Numbered from the stretch's first letter, positions 28,075-36,735 are shown. The stretch: DNA of 64,000 nucleotides from Allobosea sp. Tri-44 (GCF_004123845.1 NZ_NBDP01000015.1:62001-126000); one strand, 5' to 3'. A program made the numbers and translations. Notes: generated from the letters alone by a model not told the origin.

Positions 28075-28788
28075 ATGAGTGATTTCACCGGAAAGAACGT
28101 ACTCGTCCTCGGCGGGAGCAGGGGCATCGGCGCGGCCATCGTGCGGCGGTTCGCCAAGGGCGGCGGCAAGGTCGCCTTCACCTATGCCGGATCGAAGGAT
28201 GCGGCAGCGGCCCTGGCTGCGGAAACCGGCGGCGAGGCGATCCGGGCCGACAGCGCCGATCGAGATGAACTGGTCCGCACGGTCGCCGATCGCGGCAAGC
28301 TTGACGTGATCATCATCAATGCCGGCGCACTCGTGCTGGGCGATCCCCTGACCCTCGATGCCGATGCAATCGACCGGATGATCGACATCAATGTCCGCGC
28401 GCCCTACCACGCCTCGATCGAGGCGGCGCGGCGGATGAACGACAATGGCCGGATCATCGTCATCGGATCGGTCAATGCCGACCGGATGCCGTTCGCCGGC
28501 GGCGCCGCCTACGCCCTGACCAAATCGGCGATCCAGGGGATGGTGCGTGGCCTCGCCCGCGATTTCGGTGAGCGGGGCATCACGGTGAACAGCATCCAGC
28601 CCGGCCCGACCGACAGCGACATGAATCCCGCCGATGGACCGATGGCGGCGACGATGCACAGCTTCATGGCGATCAAGCGCCATGCCCGGGCAGATGAAAT
28701 CGCCGAGCTCGCGGCCTACATCGCCGGCCCTCACGGCGCGATGATCACCGGCTCGATGCAGACCATCGATGGCGGCTTCGGGGCTTGA
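28075..28788 (+). CDS. SDR-family NAD(P)-dependent oxidoreductase
   Basis: A 237-residue short-chain dehydrogenase. The cofactor motif is GGSRGIGAAIV near residues 13-23, NAG is in IINAGALVLG, and the catalytic YALTK is in GGAAYALTKSAIQGMVRG. The basic residues after GSRGIG favour NADPH but that is a weak cue. I chose the ATG at 28075, which has GGAGATGCG before it; the ATG at 28057 lacks a site. It is probably controlled by the divergent LysR protein. The substrate is not determinable. Confidence 0.85.
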   Translation: MSDFTGKNVLVLGGSRGIGAAIVRRFAKGGGKVAFTYAGSKDAAAALAAETGGEAIRADSADRDELVRTVADRGKLDVIIINAGALVLGDPLTLDADAIDRMIDINVRAPYHASIEAARRMNDNGRIIVIGSVNADRMPFAGGAAYALTKSAIQGMVRGLARDFGERGITVNSIQPGPTDSDMNPADGPMAATMHSFMAIKRHARADEIAELAAYIAGPHGAMITGSMQTIDGGFGA

Positions 28789-28867
28789 CCCGACTGGCTA
28801 GAAGATCAGCTTGAACGAGCCCGGTGGCGTAGCAGCCACCGCCTCGACCTGCCCCATCAGGCAAGCC

Positions 28868-30025
28868 TCACCCCACCACCAGCCGCCGCCTCACGATCTC
28901 GGCGTGGAAGCGCGCACCATGGATCAGCCCCTTGTCGTCGAAATCATAACGCGGATTGTGCAGCGGCGCGCTGTCGCCATTGCCGACGAAGGAAAAGCAG
29001 CCCGGCACATGGGCGAGAAAGCGCGCGAAGTCCTCCGAGCCGGTGAAGGGCTCGGAGACGACCGAGACATTCTCAGGCCCGAGCACTGCCCGCGCCGCTT
29101 CCAGCCCCGCCTCCGTCTGGGCCGGCTGATTGAGCAGCGGCACGAATTCGCGCGTGTAGCTGACCGATTGCTCGACATTGTAGGCGCGCGCGATGCCGTC
29201 GCTGATGATGCGCATCTGCGCCTCGATATCGGCGCTGACCTCGGGGTGGAAACTGCGGGCATCGCCGAGGATGCGCGCCTGTCCCGGCAGGGCGTTGCGG
29301 GTGCCGTCGGTGATCAGCTCCGTCACCGAGACGACGGCGATCTGAGCCGGGCTCAGCCGGCGTGAGACGATGGTCTGCAGGCTCGTGACCAAAGCGCAGG
29401 CGGCGACCAGGGTCTCGTTGCCGACATGCGGGCGGGCGGCATGGCCGCCGACGCCGGTGAGGACGATCTCGAAATTATCCTCCGCCGACATGATCGGCCC
29501 GGTCCGGGTCTGGAATTGGCCGACCGGCAGCCTCGGCGCATTATGCAGCCCGTAGATCTCCTCGAACGGGAAGCGCTCCAACAATCCGTCATCGAGCATG
29601 GCGAGCGCACCGCGCCCCCATTCCTCGGCCGGCTGGAAAACGAAACGCACGGTGCCGTCGAAGCCGCCATCCGCTGCCAGGAGCTTAGCCGCCCCGAGCA
29701 GCATGGCGGTGTGGCCGTCATGGCCGCAAGCGTGCATGACGCCGGGGGTCTGCGACCGGTGCGGGAGCTCGCCCTGCTCGGGGATGCGCAAGGCGTCCAT
29801 GTCGGCCCGCAGCGCGATCACCCGGTTGCCTCTGCCGCGCGTCAGCGTGCCGACGACGCCGGTGCCGCCGACGCCCTCGGCGACATCGTCGAGCCCGAAT
29901 TCACGCAGCTTTTCGGCAACGAAGGCACTGGTGCGCTTTTCCTCGAAGCCGAATTCCGGATGGGCGTGCAGGTCGCGCCGCCAAGCAGTCATCTCCTGCA
30001 CGAGTGTGTCGAGATCGATCGTCAC
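28868..30025 (-). CDS. M20-family amidohydrolase (hippurate hydrolase / aminoacylase type)
   Basis: A 385-residue metal-dependent amidohydrolase. Metal-binding segments are HPEFGFEE, HACGHDGHTAMLLGAAK, FQPAEEWGRGAL and GLHN, and the C-terminus has FTGSEDFARFLAHVPGCFSFVGNG with the last metal histidine in LHNPRYDFDD. The family splits N-acyl amino acids such as hippurate, indole-acetyl or phenylacetyl conjugates. I chose the GTG at 30023-30025 (VTIDLDTLVQEM) with AGGGA upstream; a longer frame goes to 30091. It is convergent with the SDR gene. Confidence 0.88.
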   Translation of the reverse strand: MTIDLDTLVQEMTAWRRDLHAHPEFGFEEKRTSAFVAEKLREFGLDDVAEGVGGTGVVGTLTRGRGNRVIALRADMDALRIPEQGELPHRSQTPGVMHACGHDGHTAMLLGAAKLLAADGGFDGTVRFVFQPAEEWGRGALAMLDDGLLERFPFEEIYGLHNAPRLPVGQFQTRTGPIMSAEDNFEIVLTGVGGHAARPHVGNETLVAACALVTSLQTIVSRRLSPAQIAVVSVTELITDGTRNALPGQARILGDARSFHPEVSADIEAQMRIISDGIARAYNVEQSVSYTREFVPLLNQPAQTEAGLEAARAVLGPENVSVVSEPFTGSEDFARFLAHVPGCFSFVGNGDSAPLHNPRYDFDDKGLIHGARFHAEIVRRRLVVG

Positions 30026-30134
30026 GGGGCCGTCCCTGCCTGCTGCAACGGCTGGAAGACTATGCCGGCGCCGGCGCAAGAGGCGCTGCAATTGCCGGCC
30101 CGATTTGCAAGCTTGTTTCGCGGGCCTTGCGGCT

Positions 30135-31025
30135 TCAGCGGTTCAGCCGCACCGCCCCGCTGATCGAGAGGTCGTAGCCACCGAATTCGCTCGCCCGCGC
30201 CGCCATGTCGGGGCCGCGCATCCAGGCCAGCAGTTTCTGTGTCGCCGGCTCGAAATAGCACCGCCGGCGCATCACCAAGTCGACATGCTCCCAGACGAGC
30301 GGCAGGAAGGCGAGGCCGAAGGCCATGGCGATGGCGCGCGCGGCGACGCCGCAATCGGCCCGCCCGGAGCGGATCGCCAGCGCCAGATCCTGGCCGGTGG
30401 CGCAGGTCCCATCGGCGACGACCATCCGCCCCGACGGAACCCCGGCACGTTCCAGCAGGCTCAGCAGCAGCAATTGCGCCCCGGCCCCGCGCTGACGCTG
30501 GGCGAAACGCGCGCCCTTGCCGATCGCCGCACCGAGCCCATCGAGTCCGAGTGGGTTGTCCGGGGCGACCAAGAGCCCCTGCTCGCGCCTGGCAAAGTTG
30601 AGCACCACCGCATCGTGTAGCGAGGCTTCGGCCCGGATCGCGGCAAGATTGGCAGCATCGTCATCGGGCGTCGCATGCAGATGCAGCGCCGCGATCGCGA
30701 CCTCGTTGCGCACCAGCCGATCGAGCCCGGCCTGCGAGCCCTCGGCCAGCAGCGCCAGCCCGCAGCCGGATTCGCGAATGGCGAGTTCGAGCAGCGAATC
30801 CTGGCTGCCGCCGACGATCGGCGGCGGCGGGACCGCGTCAAACCCAGCCGGACGCGACAGTCCGGCCTCGAGCCAGCGGTCGAGCCCGGCGCGCGGAAAC
30901 AGCCATTTACCGGAAACCTTGGTACAGGGCACCGCGCTTTGCCCGACCAGCTCGTAGAGCTTGCGCTCCTTGAGGCGCAGATATGAAGCCGCTTCCTCTG
31001 TCGTAAGCCAGATCTGATCCTGCAT
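30135..31025 (-). CDS. HTH and periplasmic-binding-domain regulator, probable molybdate/tungstate sensor
   Basis: A 296-residue regulator. The N-terminus is an excisionase-type helix-turn-helix (WLTTEEAASYLRLKERKLYE, VSGKWLFPRAGLDRWL) and the rest is a PBP_like domain (GSQDSLLELAIRESG, RQRGAGAQLLLLSLLERAGV, DLALAIRSGRADCGVAARAI). One-component regulators of this form are often found beside molybdate or tungstate transport genes, and this one is divergent from tupBCA. It may bind oxyanion itself. I chose the ATG at 31025 (MQDQIWLTT); the longer frame to 31073 adds an arginine-containing tail. Two inverted repeats lie in its promoter region. Confidence 0.8.
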   Translation of the reverse strand: MQDQIWLTTEEAASYLRLKERKLYELVGQSAVPCTKVSGKWLFPRAGLDRWLEAGLSRPAGFDAVPPPPIVGGSQDSLLELAIRESGCGLALLAEGSQAGLDRLVRNEVAIAALHLHATPDDDAANLAAIRAEASLHDAVVLNFARREQGLLVAPDNPLGLDGLGAAIGKGARFAQRQRGAGAQLLLLSLLERAGVPSGRMVVADGTCATGQDLALAIRSGRADCGVAARAIAMAFGLAFLPLVWEHVDLVMRRRCYFEPATQKLLAWMRGPDMAARASEFGGYDLSISGAVRLNR

Positions 31026-31042
31026 TGACCTGCACATACCTG

Positions 31043-31056
31043 CGCTGGTTACAGCG
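31043..31056. promoter_or_regulatory. Inverted repeat in the regulator/tup intergenic region
   Basis: CGCTG-GTTA-CAGCG is a 5-bp perfect inverted repeat with a 4-base spacer, 18 bases upstream of the regulator start. It may be an autoregulatory operator. Confidence 0.4.
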
Positions 31057-31085
31057 TTGGCATTTGGTCGCATTGAACTCTACCA

Positions 31086-31103
31086 ATTGCAAATGCTTGC
31101 AAT
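31086..31103. promoter_or_regulatory. Inverted repeat upstream of tupB
   Basis: ATTGCAA-ATGC-TTGCAAT is a perfect 7-bp inverted repeat with a 4-base spacer, ending 28 bases before the tupB start. It is the strongest candidate operator for the divergent HTH-PBP regulator. Confidence 0.55.
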
Positions 31104-31130
31104 CTCAAGGCAGGCACGCGGGAGCAGGCT

Positions 31131-31832
31131 TTGGACGTCGGCGCGATCTTTCAGGCGGCTTTTGCCTTGGTGGTCGGGCTCGATCCCGGCTTCCTCGGCA
31201 TCGTCTTCCTGTCGCTACGCGTCACCCTGACCGCTGTTCTCATCGCGGCATTGATCGGCCTACCGCTCGGGGCGGCACTGGCACTGGCGCGCTTTCCCGG
31301 TCGCGCGGCCATCATTGTCTGCCTGAATGCGCTGATGGGTTTGCCGCCCGTCGTCGCCGGCCTTGCCGTCTTCCTCTTGCTCTCGCGCTCCGGCCCGCTC
31401 GGGCCGCTCGGCCTGCTGTTCACGCCGACCGCGATGATCATCGCGCAGGTGATTCTCGTCCTGCCGATCGTGATCGCGCTGACCCGGCAGGTGATCGAGG
31501 ACCTCTGGAGCGAGTACCGCGACCATCTCCGCTCGGTCGGCCTCGAAGGCCTGCGCGCCATCCCGACCCTGCTCTTCGACGGACGCTTTGCGCTGGCGAC
31601 GGCGCTGCTCGCCGGCTTCGGCCGCGCCAGCGCCGAGGTCGGCGCCGTCCTGATCGTCGGCGGCAACATCGCCGGCTACACCCGCACCATGACGACGGCG
31701 ATTACGCTGGAGACCTCGAAGGGCGACCTGCCGCTCGCGCTCGGCCTCGGCCTCGTCCTGCTCTCGCTGACGCTCGCCATCAACGCCATCGCCTTCGGCG
31801 CCAGCCGGATCGGCGCGCGCTATGCCGGTTGA
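31131..31832 (+). CDS. tupB: Tungstate-type ABC transporter permease
   Basis: A 233-residue inner-membrane permease with about five to six hydrophobic segments. The EAA-like loop is SVGLEGLRAIPTLLFDGRFA and is followed by GFGRASAEVGAVLIVGGNIA, typical of TupB/WtpB-type permeases. The start is TTG at 31131 with GGGAG 6 bases upstream. It is followed after 6 bases by tupC and then tupA. Tungstate rather than molybdate is suggested by the partner TupA. Confidence 0.85.
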   Translation: MDVGAIFQAAFALVVGLDPGFLGIVFLSLRVTLTAVLIAALIGLPLGAALALARFPGRAAIIVCLNALMGLPPVVAGLAVFLLLSRSGPLGPLGLLFTPTAMIIAQVILVLPIVIALTRQVIEDLWSEYRDHLRSVGLEGLRAIPTLLFDGRFALATALLAGFGRASAEVGAVLIVGGNIAGYTRTMTTAITLETSKGDLPLALGLGLVLLSLTLAINAIAFGASRIGARYAG

Positions 31833-31838
31833 GCCGCC

Positions 31839-32561
31839 ATGCTGAGCATAACCTCGATCCTGCCGCTCACCGTCGAGGCCGCCGCCTTCTCCGGCGACGG
31901 CAAGCTCCTGGTCGAGCCCAACAGCTTCACCATCCCGGCCGGGGGTCTCACCGTCCTGCTGGGACCAAACGGCGCCGGCAAGTCGCTGACCTTGCGTCTC
32001 TGTCACGGCCTGCTGACGCCGAGCCGCGGCGCGGTGCGCTGGGCCGCCGGAGCCGAAGGCCGCGCTAAGCGCCATGCCATGGTTTTCCAGAAGCCGATCA
32101 TGCTGCGTCGCTCGGTCGAAGCGAACATCACCCATGCGCTCGCTGCTGCCGGTGCGAATGGCGCCGAGCGCAGGGCACGTGCGGCGCAGGCGCTGCAGCG
32201 CTTCGGCCTCGCCGAACGCGCCAGCCAGCCCGCTCGCCTGCTCTCTGGTGGTGAGCAGCAGCGCCTCGCCATCGCCCGCGCCTGGGCGCTCCGTCCCGAG
32301 CTGCTCTTCCTGGACGAGCCGACCTCGCAGCTCGATCCCGCCGCGACGCGCCAGATCGAGGAGCTACTCTCGGGCCTCGTCGCCGAGGGCATCACCGTGA
32401 TGATGTCGACCCATGATCTCGGCCAGGCCCGCCGCCTCGCCGACCGCGTGCTCTTCCTGCATCGCGGCCGCCTGGTCGAGGACGCACCCTCCAAGGATTT
32501 CTTCGCCGGCCCGCATTCGGCCGAGGCACGCGCCTTCCTGGCAGGAGAGCTGCTCTGGTGA
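31839..32561 (+). CDS. tupC: Tungstate-type ABC transporter ATPase
   Basis: A 240-residue cytoplasmic ATPase. Walker A is GPNGAGKSLT, where the usual Thr follows a Ser (GKSLT); the signature is LLSGGEQQRLAIARA, Walker B is LLFLDEPTSQLD and the switch is MSTHDLGQARRLA. No extra regulatory TOBE domain is visible, as expected for TupC. It lies between tupB and tupA. Confidence 0.88.
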   Translation: MLSITSILPLTVEAAAFSGDGKLLVEPNSFTIPAGGLTVLLGPNGAGKSLTLRLCHGLLTPSRGAVRWAAGAEGRAKRHAMVFQKPIMLRRSVEANITHALAAAGANGAERRARAAQALQRFGLAERASQPARLLSGGEQQRLAIARAWALRPELLFLDEPTSQLDPAATRQIEELLSGLVAEGITVMMSTHDLGQARRLADRVLFLHRGRLVEDAPSKDFFAGPHSAEARAFLAGELLW

Positions 32562-32592
32562 AACACAACGACAACGACAGGAGAAACGCCCG

Positions 32593-33447
32593 ATGACCGC
32601 CTTGCCCCGCCGCTCCCTCATAGCCGCCGGCCTGTTCCTTGGCCTGACCGGCATCGCGCTCGCCCAGGCCCCAGCGGCCCCGAGCGGCGAGCGCTTCATC
32701 ACCGTCGCGTCGACGACATCGACCCAGGATTCCGGTCTGTTCAACCACATCCTGCCGCTGTTCAAGGCCAAGACCGGCATAGAGGTCCGCGTCATCTCGC
32801 AGGGCACCGGTCAGGCCCTCGACACCGCCCGTCGCGGCGATGCCGACGTCGTCTTCGTCCATGCCAGGGCGCAGGAGCTGAAATTCGTCGAGGAGGGCTT
32901 TTCGACCGAGCGCCGGCCGGTGATGTACAACGACTTCGTCCTGATCGGCCCCAAAAGCGATCCGGCCGGCGTCGCAGGCACCAAGGACATCGTCGCAGCG
33001 CTGAAGAAGGTCCAGGAGAAGGCCTCGCCCTTCGTCTCGCGCGGCGACAAGTCCGGCACCCATGCCGCCGAGCTCAACCTCTGGAAGGTCGCGGGCATCG
33101 ACATCGCCGCGCAAAAGGGCCCCTGGTACCGCGAGATCGGCCAGGGCATGGGCGCGGCGCTCAACACCTCCGGCGCCATGGGCGCCTATGTCCTCTCCGA
33201 CCGTGCCACCTGGATCTCGTTCAAGAATCGCGGCGACCTCGTCATCTCCGTCGAGGGCGATCAGCGCCTGTTCAACCAGTACGGCGTGATGTCGGTGAAC
33301 CCCGCCAAGCACCCGCATGTGAAGGTCGCCGACGGCAAGCTCTTCGCCGACTGGCTGACCAGCCCGGAAGGCCAGAAGGCGATCGCCGACTACAAGATCG
33401 ACGGCCAGCAGCTGTTCTTCCCGAACGCCGGCCAGGCTGGAGCGTGA
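32593..33447 (+). CDS. tupA: Tungstate-binding periplasmic protein
   Basis: A 284-residue periplasmic binding protein with a signal peptide (RRSLIAAGLFLGLTGIALAQA). It has the TupA oxyanion segment ASTTSTQDSGLFNH, SQGTGQALDTARRGDADVVF, and the conserved SRGDKSGTHAAELNLW and FNQYGVMSVNP. TTST is the marker used to tell tungstate-binding TupA from ModA. I chose the ATG at 32593. It is followed by a ModA-like gene whose ATG lies one base past its stop. Confidence 0.92.
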   Translation: MTALPRRSLIAAGLFLGLTGIALAQAPAAPSGERFITVASTTSTQDSGLFNHILPLFKAKTGIEVRVISQGTGQALDTARRGDADVVFVHARAQELKFVEEGFSTERRPVMYNDFVLIGPKSDPAGVAGTKDIVAALKKVQEKASPFVSRGDKSGTHAAELNLWKVAGIDIAAQKGPWYREIGQGMGAALNTSGAMGAYVLSDRATWISFKNRGDLVISVEGDQRLFNQYGVMSVNPAKHPHVKVADGKLFADWLTSPEGQKAIADYKIDGQQLFFPNAGQAGA

Positions 33448-33448
33448 G

Positions 33449-34270
33449 ATGATGCGGAGGCTCGCTCTCGCCGCCCTCGTCAGCCTGTGGCCGGCGCTCG
33501 CGCCGGCTCAGCAGGCGCAGAAGCCGGTGCTGCTCCACGCCGCCGGCAGCCTGAAGAACGCGCTGACCGAGGTCTCCAAGGCTTTCGCGGCCTCCGCGGG
33601 CATTCCGGTCACGACCAGCTTCCGCCCGTCCGGCCTGCTGCGTGAGGCTCTTGCGAAGGGCGAGCCGGCGGAGGTCTTCGCCTCTGCCAACATGGATCAC
33701 CCGCTCGCGTTGGCGAAGGACGGCAAGGCCGCCCCGGTCGTGCTCTTCGTCCGCAACGAGACCTGCGCCTTCGCACGTCCGGGGCTCGACGTGACCAGCA
33801 ACACGCTGCTCGCGCGCATGCTCGATCCCAAGGTCAAGCTCGGCACCTCGACTCCGAAGGCCGACCCGTCCGGCGACTATGCCTGGCAGGTCTTCGCCAA
33901 GGCCGAGAAGCTTAAAACTGGCGCCAGGGCGGCGCTGGAGGCCAAGGCCCTGCAGCTCGTCGGCGGCCCGAACAGCGCCCCGACGCCGCCTGACCGCAAC
34001 GGCACCGGCCATCTGCTCGCGACCGGCGCGGCCGATCTCTTCCTCGGCTACTGCACCAATGCCGACCCTATCGCCCGCGAGCAGCCGGGCATACGCATGG
34101 TCAGATTGCCGGCAAACCTGCTGGTCGGCGCCGATTACGGGCTGACGGTGATGAACGGCGCCTCGCCGAACGCCTACCGGCTGGCCATGTTCATCCTCTC
34201 GCCCGACGGGCAGCGCATCCTGGCGCGGCATGGCTTCGTCGCACCTGCCCTGCCGCGCGAGGGGAACTGA
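33449..34270 (+). CDS. ModA-like substrate-binding protein, copy 1
   Basis: A 273-residue ModA-family protein with a signal peptide (ALAALVSLWPALAPAQQA). It has LLHAAGSLKNALTEVSKAF, FASANMDHPLALA, LDPKVKLGTSTPKADPSGDY and YCTNADPIAREQPGIRM. AAGSL and SANM are typical of molybdate/oxyanion binding proteins. No ModB or ModC gene accompanies it, so it must use another permease, perhaps TupBC. It starts 1 base after the tupA stop and is followed by a similar gene. Confidence 0.85.
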   Translation: MMRRLALAALVSLWPALAPAQQAQKPVLLHAAGSLKNALTEVSKAFAASAGIPVTTSFRPSGLLREALAKGEPAEVFASANMDHPLALAKDGKAAPVVLFVRNETCAFARPGLDVTSNTLLARMLDPKVKLGTSTPKADPSGDYAWQVFAKAEKLKTGARAALEAKALQLVGGPNSAPTPPDRNGTGHLLATGAADLFLGYCTNADPIAREQPGIRMVRLPANLLVGADYGLTVMNGASPNAYRLAMFILSPDGQRILARHGFVAPALPREGN

Positions 34271-34274
34271 GATA

Positions 34275-35072
34275 TTGGCTGGGGCATCCCAGCAAAGCCG
34301 ACCTGTCGCCGGGACTGCACCAGCCCCGGTGATTCTGCACGCCGCCGGCAGCTTGCGCGCAGCCCTGCTCGACATCGCCGAGGCGTTCCAGCACGAGACC
34401 GGAGTTCCCGTCTCGCCGCATTTCGGTGCCTCAGGCCTGCTGAAGGACCGGATCGCACGAGGCGAGGCCGGCGAGGTCTTCGCTTCGGCCAATCTGGAAC
34501 ATCCGCGGATGCTGGCGCGTGCCGGCCTCGCCGGACCGACCGTGCTCTTCGCCCGCAACGAGCTCTGCGCCTTCCTGCGGCCGGGGCTGGCGGCGACGAG
34601 CGCCAATCTGCTCGAGCTGATGCTCGATCCCAAGGTCAGGCTCGGCACCTCGACGCCCAAGGCCGATCCATCGGGCGACTATGCCTTCGCCGTCTTCGCC
34701 AGGGCGGAGGCCGTGAGACCGGGTGCAAAGGCCGCACTCGAAGCCAAGGCGCTGAAGCTCACCGGTGGGCCGGAATGCCTGCCGGCACCGGAGGGCGTCA
34801 ACGTCTATGGTCACAAGCTGGCGAGCGGCGAGGCCGATATCTTCCTGGCCTATTGCACCAATGCGCAGCCACTTGCGAAGGAGCAGCCGGGGATCGCGAT
34901 GCTGCGCCTGCCGGATCAGCTTACTGTGGGCGCCGAATACGGCCTGACGGTGCTGAACAAGGCCTCGCTGAGCGGCTACAGGCTCGCCATGTATATCCTC
35001 TCGCCGCAGGGTCAGGCGATTCTGGCAAGGCATGGCTTCGCCGCGCCGGGCCTGCCGCGCGAAGGACTATGA
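34275..35072 (+). CDS. ModA-like substrate-binding protein, copy 2, without visible signal peptide
   Basis: A tandem paralogue of copy 1, sharing ILHAAGSLRAALLDIAEAF, FASANLEHPRMLA, LDPKVRLGTSTPKADPSGDY and YCTNAQPLAKEQPGIAM. Copy 1 has a clear signal peptide but here the residues before the mature domain (LAGASQQSRPVAGTAPAPV) have no hydrophobic core. I take the TTG at 34275 as start, after GAGGGGAAC; the only upstream ATG (34230) lies inside copy 1 and gives no better signal. It might be a cytoplasmic binding or sensing protein, or a degenerate duplicate. An internal frame or start error is possible. Confidence 0.75.
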   Translation: MAGASQQSRPVAGTAPAPVILHAAGSLRAALLDIAEAFQHETGVPVSPHFGASGLLKDRIARGEAGEVFASANLEHPRMLARAGLAGPTVLFARNELCAFLRPGLAATSANLLELMLDPKVRLGTSTPKADPSGDYAFAVFARAEAVRPGAKAALEAKALKLTGGPECLPAPEGVNVYGHKLASGEADIFLAYCTNAQPLAKEQPGIAMLRLPDQLTVGAEYGLTVLNKASLSGYRLAMYILSPQGQAILARHGFAAPGLPREGL

Positions 35073-35076
35073 TCTT

Positions 35077-35186
35077 GTCGTCCCGGGCGACCGAAGGGAG
35101 ACCCGGGACCCATTCCGGAGCCTTTCCGATAGAGGTTCAGGAATGGATCCCGGATCGGCGCCGCTTCGCGGCTTGTACGGGATGAC
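35077..35186 (+). repeat. Extragenic repeat, family A, copy 1
   Basis: A repeat of about 110 bases that shares long blocks with 36736-36835, including GACCCGGGA, CAGGAATGGATCCCGGATCG, GCGCCGCTTCGCGGCTTGT and ACGGGATGAC or CCGGGATGAC. It runs from the ModA-like copy 2 stop to just before trmO. Confidence 0.85.
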
Positions 35187-35206
35187 TGCGGAGAATGGAG
35201 AACTCG

Positions 35207-35698
35207 ATGACGCGCACGACGATGGACTGGCAAGCGACCCGGCCGGGGGAAACCGAAGCGCCACTGCCCGAGCGGGCCGATGCCCGGCTCGTCTTCATCG
35301 GCCGCATCCGCACGCCCTTCGCGACCCGCGACGACTGCCCGCGCCAAGGCAGCCAGGACGGGCCGCTCTGCCGTGTCGAGATCGACGAACCCTGGCGGCC
35401 CGCCTTGAAGGGCATCGAAACCTTCGGCGAGCTCGATCTTCTCTACTGGATGCACGAAGCCAGGCGCGATCTGCTGACGCAGACGCCGCGTGGCGGCGGC
35501 ACACTCGGCACCTTTGCACTGCGCTCACCGGTCCGCCCGAACCCGATCGCATTGTCGCGGGTGAAGCTCGAAGGCGTCGAAGGAGGCACCCTGCTCGTGC
35601 GCGGGCTCGACTGCCTTGACGGCACGCCGCTGCTCGACATCAAGCCGTTTCGCTGCAGCCATTCGCACGCCTCGGAGCCCCGGCATGCCGCATCCTGA
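35207..35698 (+). CDS. trmO: TrmO/TsaA-family tRNA methyltransferase
   Basis: A 163-residue protein of the TsaA/YaeB family, whose E. coli member TrmO methylates N6-threonylcarbamoyladenosine at position 37 of some tRNAs. The segments FIGRIRTPFATRDDCPRQGS, EIDEPWRPALKGIETFGELD, GTFALRSPVRPNPIALSRVK and DCLDGTPLLDIKPF are family hallmarks. I chose the ATG at 35207 with GGAGAA before it; the ATG at 35195 has its site directly adjacent. Its end overlaps the next gene by 14 bases. The family also includes uncharacterised members near metal-uptake genes. Confidence 0.85.
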   Translation: MTRTTMDWQATRPGETEAPLPERADARLVFIGRIRTPFATRDDCPRQGSQDGPLCRVEIDEPWRPALKGIETFGELDLLYWMHEARRDLLTQTPRGGGTLGTFALRSPVRPNPIALSRVKLEGVEGGTLLVRGLDCLDGTPLLDIKPFRCSHSHASEPRHAAS

Positions 35699-36719
35699 CC
35701 GCCGCAGTGTCCTCGCGGGCCTCAGTGCGACGCTTGCCCTCCCGCGCCTCGCCCGTGCCGCGACCATCCGCGATGGCGCCGGCCGCGAGGTCCCGGTCCC
35801 CGGCAAGGTCGAGCGCATTTTTCCAGCCGGCCCCCCGGCGGCGATCCTGATCTACACGCTCGCGCCCGACCTCCTGATCGGCTGGCCGCGCGCCAACCGG
35901 CCTGAAGAACGCGAATTCCTGCTGCCTGGCATCGGCCACCGACCCGAGATCGGCCGCATCACCGGCCGCGGCAACAGCGCCAATCTCGAAGCCGTGCTGC
36001 AGGCCAAGCCCGATCTCATCATTGATTCCGGCTCGACCGGCCGCACCTATGTCGAGCTCGCCGAGCGCGTGCAGCAGCAGACCGGCATTTCTTACGCCCT
36101 GCTCGATGGCCGCTTCGAGCAGACCCCGGCGAGCTACCGCATCCTCGGCCAGCTCACAGGCCGGAGCGAGCGCGCCGAGACATTGGCGCGCTGGTGCGAG
36201 GACAGCTTTGCCACGATCCGTGGCCGCATCGCTGCGATCCCGGCCGAGAAGCGTCCGAGCGTCTACTATGCCCGCGGCCCGCGCGGACTGGAGACCGGAC
36301 TCGGCGGCTCGATCAATGTCGAGACGCTCAGCTTCCTCGGCGCGCGCAATGCCGCCGCCGAACAGCAGGGCAGCGGCCTGGCCCAGGTATCGCTCGAACA
36401 GGTGCTGGCGTGGAATCCCGATGTCATCGTCACCATCGACCTCGCCTTCGCCGAAAGCGTGCGCAGCGATCCGAACTGGGCCGGCGTCAAGGCGGTGCGC
36501 GAGGGCCGCGTCCATCTCTCGCCGAAGCTGCCCTTCGGCTGGGTCGACTTCCCGCCTTCGGTTAACCGGGCGATCGGCCTGTGGTGGTTGGCAAAGCTGC
36601 TCTATCCCGCGCAGTTTCCGGAAGACATCCGCAAGCTCGCCCGCGACTTCCACACCCTGTTCTATCAGTTGACGCCGAACGAGGCACAACTCGACCGCGT
36701 GCTGGCGGGGCGGGGATGA
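35685..36719 (+). CDS. FecB/BtuF-type periplasmic binding protein
   Basis: A 344-residue class III binding protein of a type II importer. A Tat-like signal (DRRSVLAGLSATLALPRLARA) is followed by the two lobes: IRDGAGREVPVPGKVERIFP, LEAVLQAKPDLIIDSGSTG and LEQVLAWNPDVIVTIDLAF. Family members carry siderophores, heme, cobalamin or, in Haemophilus MolA, molybdate/tungstate. It overlaps trmO and lies with a FecCD-like permease and ATPase, but a repeat separates it from them by 157 bases. The Mo/W assignment is inferred from neighbours. Confidence 0.85.
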   Translation: MPHPDRRSVLAGLSATLALPRLARAATIRDGAGREVPVPGKVERIFPAGPPAAILIYTLAPDLLIGWPRANRPEEREFLLPGIGHRPEIGRITGRGNSANLEAVLQAKPDLIIDSGSTGRTYVELAERVQQQTGISYALLDGRFEQTPASYRILGQLTGRSERAETLARWCEDSFATIRGRIAAIPAEKRPSVYYARGPRGLETGLGGSINVETLSFLGARNAAAEQQGSGLAQVSLEQVLAWNPDVIVTIDLAFAESVRSDPNWAGVKAVREGRVHLSPKLPFGWVDFPPSVNRAIGLWWLAKLLYPAQFPEDIRKLARDFHTLFYQLTPNEAQLDRVLAGRG

Positions 36720-36735
36720 TGTCTCAAATCGTCGT

